A DNA stretch of 49,852 bases from assembly GCA_025399215.1 (NCBI GenBank), contig MU621196.1, forward strand, positions 4,160-54,011. The letters run 5' to 3'. Of the stretch, positions 31,701 to 41,709 are shown piece by piece; positions within the stretch are counted from its first letter, which is position 1, and each line of letters begins with the position of its first letter. The DNA comes from Globomyces pollinis-pini. Its lineage: Eukaryota > Chytridiomycota > Chytridiomycetes > Rhizophydiales > Globomycetaceae. The notes under the pieces are model-generated. The model searched no databases. It was not told the origin of the DNA and saw nothing but the letters and a program-made list of their open reading frames with translations. The translations under genes and the position numbers were made by a program.

Positions 31701-31955
31701 TTAAAGAGCAAAGAAAGCAGCGGCAACAACGGCAGCAGCGAAACCTTGAGCTTGAGCACCACTCTTGACTTCATATCCATCCTTCTTTTCATCATAGGAA
31801 GGATAGTTTCCGTATTCAGCAGCCTTGGTAGCAGTTGGCTTTGGAGTGCTGTAACCAACTGGAGCAACAGTGGTGGTTGGAGCAACGGTGGTAGTTGGAG
31901 CAGGTTTGTGGTAGGCAGCAGCGAGAGCGACGGAAGCGAGGACGAGGAATTGCAT
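31701..31955 (-). CDS. Small secreted, probably GPI-anchored protein
   Basis: 84 aa. A clean signal peptide (MQFLVLASVALAAA) is followed by a Thr/Pro-rich segment with the repeat TTTVAPTTTVAP, a charged middle (YDEKKDGYEVKSG) and a hydrophobic C-terminus (GFAAAVVAAAFFAL) of the kind replaced by a GPI anchor. A likely cell-surface or wall protein. An upstream in-frame ATG at 31976 would add seven residues. I prefer 31955 because a TATAAAG box at 31998-31992 lies too close to 31976. The codons are strikingly C-ending and GC-rich compared with the neighbours, as in very highly expressed genes. I recognise no family. Confidence 0.75.
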   Translation of the reverse strand: MQFLVLASVALAAAYHKPAPTTTVAPTTTVAPVGYSTPKPTATKAAEYGNYPSYDEKKDGYEVKSGAQAQGFAAAVVAAAFFAL

Positions 31956-31991
31956 TTCTAAGTTAATGATTTTCATTCAATTCTCAGTGCT

Positions 31992-31998
31992 CTTTATA
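31992..31998 (-). promoter_or_regulatory. TATA box of the small GPI-type protein gene
   Basis: TATAAAG on the minus strand, 37 bp upstream of the preferred start codon at 31955. Most other genes in the window have no such clear box, in keeping with strong expression of this gene. Confidence 0.5.
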
Positions 31999-32725
31999 GT
32001 ATTCAGCTTGGTTTCGGTGTAACGATCCCTCGCGCTTTCACTTCTGAATTAGCTTTTTGTTTTCTTCAAGTGGTTTCACAACGCCTTTTTGTGTCTTTGA
32101 GTAATTTAGTAAGTTGGTAGAACTCACCAATACTAGTACAGCCATAACAGTAACATTGAATTCGGATCATGATTTGTTGAACAAGGATTTATGTAGTATT
32201 TACTGTTCCTTGGTTGTTTATATTTAATCGTTTATTGTAGTCTGGAGATGAATGGCCGCTGTTTCAAGAACATATGGCCAATCGATACTTCATGTGATTC
32301 ATTCAACACAATCCCCTGCCATGTACGTGTCTCTTAACTGGCACTTGTCCTTTATACATTCTATAAAACCACCTTATTACTTTGTTTTTGTTGTTTGTAA
32401 TCGACTTTATAAATTGGAATTTCATTCTTTCTTATCCATCAACCGTAACCTTCTTTAGGCTAAAAATTGTCATTTCAAAACATGATGGATAATCAACTGC
32501 TCATTTTCATATCATTCAATCTTCAATCACTACAACATGAATCACTACAACATGAATGACTAATTTTTAATACAAGTTTGTGTGACTGGACTTGGTCAGT
32601 TCAAATGGATGATTCAATTTGTGAGACTTTAAAATCAGTGATTTCATATATATATGGGGAGCAGTCAAAAATTAAAAGTCAGAGATTTCATATGGTGAGA
32701 CTTCAAGTATATTAATTCAGACATG
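31999..32725. other. Intergenic stretch, nothing recognised
   Basis: About 730 bp between two minus-strand genes. Short imperfect duplications are present (AATCACTACAACATGAAT twice around 32524-32553; a TTTCATAT repeat around 32642 and 32685). An open frame at 32252-32458 resembles nothing and is not called. Confidence 0.5.
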
Positions 32726-33459
32726 CTATTGGTAACTATAGAATGCTTTGTTATGTAACACCAACTTGTTATCAATAAAGTAAAATGAATCAGAGACTGT
32801 AGACTTTGGTCGTTGCATCATTTCACGTTCTATAAAACTTAATATCAAGAAATCTTACTAGTAGAATCATTTAATTCAGGTAGCTATGAATGAAAATGAA
32901 AAGGAAATTACCTCATACAAACTTTCCCATGTATTAATTGTATTTGGAATACAAAATCCAAATTGAAAATCGTAAGATCTCAATAGTTTATCATCAAAAT
33001 AATGCCTTTCAATCATTCTTAAATTCTTAATTTCTTTTGGTCCAACTGCAAAAGATAATCTAACAATCAATAACAATCAAATTACTTTGTTTGAATTTGT
33101 TTTGAATCAAGAAATGATTTTGGAAACGTATATTCTATGGCCCTGCCTTCAGTTTCTTTTGTATCATGATCTTCCCATCTAATAGCACCATCTGGTCTTT
33201 TCACTTCAAATAAAATCTTTGTTGAATTAACAATGAAATCTTTACTTGATTATTATCCAAATTTTTGATTTTGAATTCAACAAACTATCATCCCATTAAT
33301 TAAAATTATTACAACAAAATATTTATATCCTGTATCAGCACATATAAACTTGAGGTTTAATTGAAATGACTTACATCTGCTGTTGGTTTTTTGAAACTAT
33401 AGTAGGATTCAGATCTAAATTTTATCAAACCTTAATACTGTTTCTGGGCTAATATTCAT
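32726..33459 (-). CDS. UNC119: UNC119 lipid-binding trafficking chaperone
   Basis: Eight exons give 176 aa. Introns: 33397-33430, 33349-33374, 33285-33315, 33217-33245, 33060-33085, 32884-32911 and 32830-32858, all 26-34 nt. The start [11 protein letters not shown] matches the ISPEDVL of UNC119. It continues [71 protein letters not shown] and ends [21 protein letters not shown], which is the UNC119 signature; the first 60 residues of animal UNC119 are lacking. UNC119 has a beta-sandwich pocket for myristoylated N-termini and delivers such cargo to cilia, releasing it on binding ARL2/ARL3-GTP. It is the third flagellum-linked gene in the window. Confidence 0.92.
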
Positions 33460-33621
33460 TAAAAAATGTCAACTCATACGCGACTTTTTTCATCCTCGTC
33501 TATTGGTTAATACATCATAAATCTACTCTATGGATATTGAAATTCTCTTAGCATCTTGAGTTGATAACTATTTCAATAAAGGATAGTTTGACTCTTTAAT
33601 TTTTTTTTTTTGATTACCAAA
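33460..33621. promoter_or_regulatory. 162-bp divergent promoter region, UNC119 / PIN-domain gene
   Basis: Start codons of two divergent genes are 162 bp apart. A poly-T run (about 33600-33611) lies directly before the plus-strand start. No TATA box is obvious. Confidence 0.45.
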
Positions 33622-34754
33622 ATGACCACTACTAAACTACCACCATTAGTGTATATGGATGGATTAAACTTTATCTCAAAGCTATTTGGAGGAGATATGA
33701 GTTATTGGGATTTACCCTCATTTCAAACAAATGTGACCAGATTAGTGAATGTCTTTCGATCAAATCATGTGGAATTAGTCGTTTTCATTGATGCCAGTAG
33801 ATTTACAAAAGAAGCAATTTATAAATATCAATCTAGAAGAGAAAGAGATATTGTATCAAATACTCCAAGACTTCATTACAAAGAAACATTATTGGGTGAT
33901 GGTATTCTATTTTTAAAATATTCATGATTTGATTAGCATTTAGAAAGAATGATATTCCAGTATTATATTCTCATGGTGCTGATAATGATGATACCATTGC
34001 TGCATTTGCTCAACAAGATGGTGCTGCCATATTAAGTCAAGACCAAGATTATTTTCGATACAATGGTCGAACATTTCCAATTTATCAAGGATATACTAAA
34101 AAAAAAGGTGTATTACAATTAATACCTGGAAAATTAAATACAAAACGATTTACTTCTAAACGTAATATTATTCCTATTCCAGATACAATTATTCATTCAC
34201 CTTCTTTGGCAGATATCAAATTTGGATTTTATCGAGGTAATGCTGATACACCACTTTTGAAAATCTTTGGTAATCCTAATATTGCTGCTAGACCATTACG
34301 TTTAGCATTATATTCAAAATTGGGTATTCATTCACCAATTACTGAAATATTTCCTATTTGGGTGGATGATAAAGTTGAATGGACTGATGATATCGTACAA
34401 GCAGATCCTACTCTAATTGATCTTTTATCAAACCCTGAACAAGCAGTTACCCAATTAATGAGTGCATTTTTAATTCGACCATCAGATATCCAAGATTCTA
34501 TCTGGGAAAATCATATATTTGGTTTATATGCCGTTATATTCAATATTTGTGCTATGGCTACAAATGGTCAAAAATCTTTACTCTCTTATTTAATTAATTT
34601 TAGACCATCACCATCATTTGTGTACACGTTTAAATGTTGTATTTGTCATGAATCAAGTGGATTAACACAAAAACAAGTCACTTTCTTTAATGAGAAAAGG
34701 TATAAATATCCTAAACGTTGTTTTACATGTATTGAAAAATCAAAACATATTTAA
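33622..34754 (+). CDS. FAM120/asteroid-like PIN (XPG-fold) domain protein with a C-terminal zinc-ribbon-like motif
   Basis: Two exons (intron 33902-33936) give 365 aa. The N-terminus reads VYMDGLNFISKLFGG, then VELVVFIDAS, and later SHGADNDDTIAAFAQQDGAAILSQDQDYFRY. That is the layout of PIN/FEN-like nucleases, in which the first Asp, the DNDD cluster and the DQDY motif bind metal. The spacing and the LFGG...W and ELVVF segments are closest to FAM120 (constitutive coactivator of PPAR-gamma) and asteroid-type proteins. The C-terminus has two pairs of cysteines (CCICHES and RCFTCIEK) about 32 residues apart, which may bind zinc. Acidic residues appear intact, so nuclease activity is possible but unproven. 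Confidence 0.75.
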
Positions 34755-34998
34755 ATATCAATAAATTTATGGTAATGTTATTGTATTACGTGTTTTTGTA
34801 TTAAATAGTTAATGAAGATTCATTTAAGTTTGGATAACTTGGGGAATAGTAATAAACTCCATGCAATTTGTTAACCCAACCTCTCTAGAACCATAAGAAA
34901 TTGTCAGTGCCATAAAACGTTTCCATACCACGTTTACTAAAACGTGGGTTGGCCCATTCACTATTTAACAGTTATGAAATCATAACCAATCCATTCCA

Positions 34999-35310
34999 AT
35001 GTTTGTTACAAATTCATATTACAACTATGCTTGGTATCTAAACATTTGTATCATATTTATCATCATACGATTCACGTATCCACAATATGGTAATTTAACA
35101 TCTATTGATATTTTATTAGAAACCAAATTGGACCGTTCTTTCCTAATTCAGTCCAATCAAACTTTATGGAATTCTCATATACATGTGTATACCAATCATT
35201 GGATACCATTAACCGTTCAAAATATTTTGGTCCAAATGAAACGTTACTTTGAATCCAAGTTTTTTGTAACTTTTGTTACTTTAATAATAACTAAAACACT
35301 TTCTCCCTAA
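34999..35310 (+). CDS. Hypothetical secreted or membrane protein, 103 aa
   Basis: A single open frame with a strongly hydrophobic N-terminal segment (WYLNICIIFIIIRFTYP) after 12 residues, then a hydrophilic part with several Asn sequons and a second weak hydrophobic stretch (FFVTFVTLIIT). I recognise no family. It lies in the 600 bp between two real genes and could be a fortuitous ORF. Its support is length and signal-like start only. Confidence 0.3.
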   Translation: MFVTNSYYNYAWYLNICIIFIIIRFTYPQYGNLTSIDILLETKLDRSFLIQSNQTLWNSHIHVYTNHWIPLTVQNILVQMKRYFESKFFVTFVTLIITKTLSP

Positions 35311-35362
35311 TTCATTCTATAATATAAACTATTTTGATTTCAATTTAAAGAATTATCTTTTA

Positions 35363-38300
35363 TTAGAGTAGGAAAATAGTCAAGATTACGGAGAGTGAGA
35401 TAAGGTAACCATTGTACATGGATGGAGCAGAACTAAACACTTTTGTTGCGGTAGTAACAACAGCAGTAGGTTTATCAGTATTAGAGTCGGTTTTGGTTGC
35501 AGTAGTAAATACTGTAACAGATCCCACTTCGTCATCAGGTTTACTTTCTGGATCTGGTTTTTCGTCAGGTCCAGGCTCTTCTTCACTTTCGGTGTCGGAT
35601 TCTTCACTTCCAGTGTCAGCTTCCTCGTCGCTTGGGCTGGAATCACCACCTTCTGGATTACCACCATTGCTAGGATTACCATCAACTCCGTCAGTGACAT
35701 TATCCACAACATCTTGGATATCTGGAATATCAACATTTGGGATTTCAATATCTGGAATTTCAATATTACCATCTTGAATAGGAAGTAAATCATCAGGAAC
35801 AACAAATGGACATGAATCCACACAATTAAATTCACAAGATTGTTCATTCTTGCAATGTTTTCCCAAGAAATATTCAAGAATGAATTGTGCAGGAGGAAGT
35901 GGGAATCCATATTGTAATTGAGTCTTGATAAAGTCAATAGCTCCTTTAATTCCAGTATTTGGGTTCACTGTTACATTTCCCAACATATCACTCAAATCAG
36001 CTGGAAGACCTGGAATCATTGGGATCAGATCAGAAAATGTATTTGGTAATTCTATAACGTAAATAATTTCAATTTCTTCTTACCAGGAATTTGATCAGTT
36101 ATATCTGAAGGTAATTGTCCAATAATATCATTAGGACTGATTGGGAGATCACTTGGTAGATTATCAACTTGATTGATGATATCTTGTGGATTAATTGGGA
36201 TTTCACTTGGAATTTCATTCAAAATTCCATCAAGTGATGAAATATCTTGTTGGTTTGGAATATCTTCAAGAATGTCTTCAATAGGAGTATCACTATTGAT
36301 ATCAAAAGGAATAGTTTCCCCTGAAAAATCAATACTTTGTGGTAAATCACGTTTGGAAACTTCAATATTCATAAGATTTACTTGAACATTAGCTGGACAG
36401 TTGATCTTCAAAACAGTGTTTTTGCTTAAAATCAACTTTGGATCTAGTGATACACTAGATTGACCAACGAATGCAATTTGATAGACCATGGCATTTCCAA
36501 CAGTAGCTAACAATGCATTTAATGCAATCAAATTCAATCCTTGAACACCATTCAATTCTCCTGAAACAATTAATTCTTTTTGAAGTGAGCTGAGAACACT
36601 GAGTGCATCTTTAGAACCAGCTACCGATAATGTAAAGTCAATTCCAGAGAGAGTTGTAGTTGAAGATTCAACCTGACTTTCAGATTCATCACCTCCTACA
36701 GTATCTTCCATTTGATCTTGCAGATTTTCTTCCGGTTCTTCTGTAGTGGTTTCTTCAGATTCAACTTCATCAGATGTCTCTTCTACGAACCCACCATCTT
36801 CTTCAACTGTAACAGACCCGTCTTCACTATCGCTTACTTCTTGTACATCTTCAACGATTTCAGGCTCATCTTCCACTGATGAATCTTCAGTATCTGTAGA
36901 TTCTTCAGTAGTGTCATCTGTAGTAACGTCGCTAGTATCATCGGAAGATTCTTCAGGAGTATCATCAGTGGCAACCTCAGTAGTATCATCGGTAGATTCC
37001 TCAGTAGTATCATCAGTGGATTCCTCAGTAATGTCATCAGTGGTTTCCTCAGTAGTGTCATCAGTGGTAACTTCAGTGCTATCATCGGTAGTTTCTTCAG
37101 TAGTATCATCAGTAGTAACGCTATCATCGGTCGTTTCTTCAGTAGTAACGTCAGTTGTTTCATCAGTACTAACTTCGCTACTGTCGTCCGTGGTCACTTC
37201 AGCTGTGTCATCGGTAGTAACTTCAGTAGTGTCATCAGTGGTAACTTCGCTACTGTCGTCCGTAGTAACTTCAGCTGTGTCATCGGTGGTTTCATCCGTA
37301 GTGTCATCTGTGGTAACTTCAGTAGTATCATCGGTAGTATCATCAGTAGTAACGTCAGTTGTGTCATCGGAGGTAACTTCAACTGTTTCATCAGTGCTAA
37401 CATCGGTACTGTCGTCCGTGGTAACTTCAGTAGTGTCATCAGTGGTAGTTTCGGTACTGTCGTCCGTGGTAACTTCAGTAGTGTCATCAGTGGTAGTTTC
37501 GGTACTGTCATCCGTGGTAACTACAGTAGTGTCATCAGTGGTAGTGTCGGTGGTGTCTACGCTTTCTTCTGTAGTCACAGTGTCATCAGTTCTCTTTCTC
37601 AAAGTGGTTTGGTCAGAGGTGGTAGTTTCATCGGTAGAAGTGCTGTCCGTTGTAGAGGTGTCGTCAGTAGTAGTGGTCTCATCGGTAGAAGTAGTTTCAT
37701 CGGTAGAAGTGCTGGTCTCATCGGTAGAAGTAGTTTCATCGGTAGAAGTGCTGGTCTCATCGGTAGAAGTAGTTTCATCGGTAGAAGTGCTGTCCGTTGT
37801 AGAGGTGTCGTCAGTGGTAGTGGTCTCATCGGTGGAAGTAGTATCGTCGGACGTAGTAGTGGTGTCAGTAGTCGTTTCGTCAGTGGTAGTAGAATCATCA
37901 ATAGTTGTAGACTCATCGGTGCTGACTTCAGCTTCTGTAGTAGTATCGTCGGTACTAACTTCAGCTTCAGAAGTAGATTCATCTGTGCTAACTTCAGCTT
38001 CAGTAGTGGTTTCGTCGGTGCTGACTTCAGCTTCAGAAGTAGAGTCATCGGTGCTAGTTTCGTCGGTACTAACTTCTTCAGAAGTAGATTCATCTGTGCT
38101 AACTTCTGCTTCTGAAGTAGATTCATCGGTGCTAACCTCTGTTTCTGAAGTAGATTCATCTGTGCTAACTTCTGCTTCTGAAGTAGAATCGTCAGTGGTA
38201 ACTTCTTCAGAGGTGGTTTCATCGGTACTAACTTCTTCAGAGGTAGATTCATCGGCAATAGTCTCGTCGGTAGTCATTTCATCGGAAGTAGTAGACTCGT

Positions 38301-41300
38301 CAATTGTTATTTCAGTGCTTTCATCAGCGGATTCTTCAGCAGTAGTGTCTTCGGCTATAGCTTCATCTTCGGTGGTTTCATCGGTAGGCTCTTCATCAGA
38401 AATGATAGCATCACTGGACTCGTCATTAGTTTCTTCAATAGACTCTTCAGAGTCCGTCACGTCATCAGTTGTTTCTTCAGCTTCACTATTTTCTTCCGTT
38501 GTTTCGTTAGTGACATTATCCGTGGTTTCTTCAGAGTCTATTCCACTTCCACTATCGTCCCCAACATCTTCAGATTGTTCGAAATCTCCAGTATCACCAC
38601 CTTCTTCACTACTTGAGTGGGTTATTTCTACTGAACAACCAGAACCAGATACTACTGCAATAGATTGACCACTAAATGGTAAAATTTAATAACTATACCT
38701 TGAAGGTGGTGCACCAGAGCTTATAATGGACAACGGATCTACAATTGGGTTTGGAATACCATTTGGAAGCAATGATTGCTTCAGGAATGATAATGGTTGG
38801 TCACAAGTGGCTGTAAGAGATGAAGCAGATTGACTGTTATCGAAAGTACCAGTTACTGAAAGAGCAACCAAAGCATCAGCAATTGAAACGTCACCTAATT
38901 CCAGAGCACAGTTGTAGCCAACCCCAATGTGGAGTTCTTCCATACCCACCGAAGTTATTGGTGATTGTGATCCATCAGTGTTATAACACGTTAAGGTGAA
39001 GGTGCTGGTGGAAACTGGGCCAATGCTTGACGAGTCACCAACAATTCCGAGAACAAGGTATGATGCATTTCCCACCAACTCTTCGTCTTCAGTTGAAGTA
39101 ATAGTACAAGACTGTCCAAAAAGACTATTTGCATCTAATCCTGCAAGAGTAGCAGATGATAGGTCAAATTGGCTACCAAGGTTGTTCAAATTTGGAAGAG
39201 GCGGAAAGGAAAATTCTTCTGGAAGGGTAGGAATAGTTGGAAGTTGAATGCTTTTGCTGGCATCGTTAATAGAGAATGACACAGAAGTAGGGCAGCTAAA
39301 CTGTAGAATGGAAGATGGGAGGAGCTCAAGAACATTTTTTTTAGTCATAATAGTGACTTCTAAAATTCCACCTAATTGAAACGATTCTGTTGACAGAGTA
39401 GCGGAAGAAGCTGTGATGATAGAATTTCCAAGAACAGGTACACCTTCGAATTGATTAGCACTCAGAGCAAAAAGAGTGAAAGAACCAATGGTTCCCTCAA
39501 TATTAGAGTTGACAAGTTCCATAGTGATGTTAAGCGATTCTACTTCTTTTGTAGCTCCATCGAAGGAAACTTCACAATCGGCACCAGTTAAAACACCAAC
39601 ACCAAACAAGATTGAATTTCCAGTAATTTCAGTTGCTGGAGTTAAACCAACAGAATCTTGTAATAACTGATCAACTGAAGGAATTTCAACGATATTGAAC
39701 AGTTCGAACTTTGGCTCATCTGAACATTTCAATTTGAAATGATCAGTTGACCCTACAGAAAGGGATGCATCAATGTTTTTCGATACGACTACACCTGCAA
39801 AATTAACATTGGTAAGCTCAAAATTTTCATTTGAGAATTTGGCATATTCGCTTGTCAAAACTCCAAATCCAGATTCAAGTAAAAATGGTAGATTAGAAGG
39901 AACAGACACTTCCAAAGTTTTTGAGTCAATGATAGATCCTTGTAATTCAGATTGAAACAAATTTCCCATAATATCAATTGATACATCTGTCAAGACAACA
40001 TCTTCTCCCACTGTAATATCACAACTTGATGCAGAATAAGCAAACTGAGCATTGATTAACTTATCAGATTGGACCATTTCGGCTGCAAGACCACCTGGTA
40101 GAAGTTGATTAGGAATATCAATATTTTCGGCCAAAAGTTTTCGAATATCTACAAGGCTTTGAGGGTTGATGCTAGGTAGTATATCACCATCTTTACTAGC
40201 TTCCAAAAACGAGAGAGCATTAAATTTTAATGGAGATACTTCGGTGCATTCCATAGTAAGTGAATCAAAAGAATAATCATTTGGATCGAAAGTCCCCATA
40301 GCCATAAGATTGAACAAGATGTCTTCTACAGAAAAATCATCCCCAGTTTCAAAGGAGCACAATCCACCAGTAACGACTGCAATGCCATCAACGGATGCGA
40401 TATGTGCATTTCCACTCTGTGAGAAACTTTCGAAAGATCCGCTGTCAACAGAACCGGTTTGAAAGATTTCTTCATTTTGAAATTCCTCTTGGCTACCTCC
40501 AAAGTTCTGGACTTCAAATCCACCTTCAATTACACCAGTTTGAAATATTTCTTCATTTGGCTCTCCATCAAATTCTACTTCGTTCCCACCAAACGTTTGG
40601 ATTTCAGGCTCTTCATTAATAGAAGTCGTTTCAAATATTGGTTCATTTGGTTCTTCAGATTCTGCTTCACTTCCACCAAATGTTTGGATTTCAGATTCAA
40701 ATTCAGAATTATTCGCATCACTTTCGACTGAAGTAACCTCCAAAGTAATATCTTCGCTAGGTTCTAAAATGTGAGCTAAACTTTTATTACCTGCATCAGA
40801 TCTCCTCTCCATATTAGAAGGTCCTGATACAGAAGCCAGAGATTTGCAGTTTAAGGAAAAGCCAGATAGGACCGTTGGTAGGTTTCCACTGCGTTTACTT
40901 GAGAACAGGTCCATAGTCAACAGAAAGTTAGTCAATGCGAAAGTCTTTGTTGTGGAACTATCTTCATGAGTAGTCTTAAGTATGCAATTTTTCCCTTGAA
41001 GTCGTCCAACTCCAGGTACCAAATTATTTGGTAAAGATTCTCCATCAATGGAGTAAGGAGCGTTTAAGATCTGCTCATATAAGCTTTTATAATCTGGAGC
41101 AGCAGATAGCATACCTTCAACCAAGTTTGACAATGCTATTGGTTAGTCGTTATAACGCATACTGGAATCACATAGGTTGGTACAAGGCGTAGTACAACGT
41201 ATGTCAGGGTGAAGTGTTTGACAAATTGGAATACAGTTTGACCCATCTTGCGGAATGAAGTATCCATTAAGAGGGATTGGACAAGACTTTTTACAGTTAC

Positions 41301-41424
41301 TAACACCTGTTGTGGAGTTATTAATGCCAATAGATCCATCGGCAAGTAAGCAAGTATTTGAGCAAAGTGTTGGACAGACAGCCGCAACACCTCCAAGTAA
41401 GGCTAACACTTGCAGTTTGAGCAT
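35363..41424 (-). CDS. Giant GPI-anchored, Thr/Ser/Asp/Glu-rich surface protein (adhesin-like)
   Basis: Four exons (introns 41136-41156 of 21 nt, 38672-38698 and 36052-36083) give about 1,993 aa. Order: signal peptide (MLKLQVLALLGGVAA); a Cys-rich head of about 75 residues (CPTLCSNTC...CTTPCTNLC); about 760 residues of beta-rich sequence with repeated modules containing QGKNC, VGEDV, LGDVS and a thrice-repeated acidic motif IQTFGG/VQNFGG...EEIFQTG (about 40440-40710); an acidic Thr/Ser-rich stalk of about 500 residues built from (S/T)TDE and TEVTTDD units (36860-38330); another beta-rich module; a Pro/Asp segment with NIEIPDIEIPNVDIPDIQ; a Ser/Asp/Glu spacer; and a hydrophobic GPI signal (MYNGYLISLSVILTIFLL). 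The layout is that of fungal adhesins or wall proteins. I recognise no named family. Codon use is more GC-rich than its neighbours. Confidence 0.85.
36860..38330. repeat. Coding tandem repeat array (stalk of the surface protein)
   Basis: About 1.5 kb of degenerate triplet-phase repeats. On the minus strand one half repeats units coding TTDDTTEV(T/S), another STDESTSEAEV, and a block near 37680-37800 has near-identical units coding STDETTSTDET. Such arrays change length by slippage and recombination. Because GAT/GAC, ACT and TCA codons have stop-free complements, the opposite strand is also open for 640 codons. Confidence 0.9.
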
Positions 41425-41709
41425 AAGCGAAAAAGTGCCCTGTTCGCGCTTTTATTGTATTTTAAAACTCCGACACGTAAACAAACAAACAAATGAAGAA
41501 ACAAACACAGCAAAACAATGTCTTATATTCCAGCTGGAGAGAAAAGTAGATATTGGATTTTATTTAAGGTGAATGTGAAGAAATGTAATTTATTCAACTG
41601 TGAAATTTTATAATTTCGTGTGTGCTATAATCGTATGATAAATTTTATCATAAGATAAATAAATATATTTGGAATCACAAAATTTAATCTCTTATATTTC
41701 CCTGCAAAA
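41425..41709. promoter_or_regulatory. Divergent intergenic region, surface protein / ABCG transporter 1
   Basis: 285 bp between divergent start codons with AT-rich tracts (41570-41700) and an AACAAACAAACAAATG run near 41479. It presumably holds both promoters. No ORF. Confidence 0.45.

Noticed and set aside
36746..38668. A 640-codon open frame on the plus strand, rich in Val and Ser
   Set aside because: It is the complement of the repeat stalk of the surface protein. The repeated Asp, Thr, Ser and Glu codons have stop-free complements, so openness is expected. It has no fold-like sequence and no introns, and the minus-strand gene explains the region fully.
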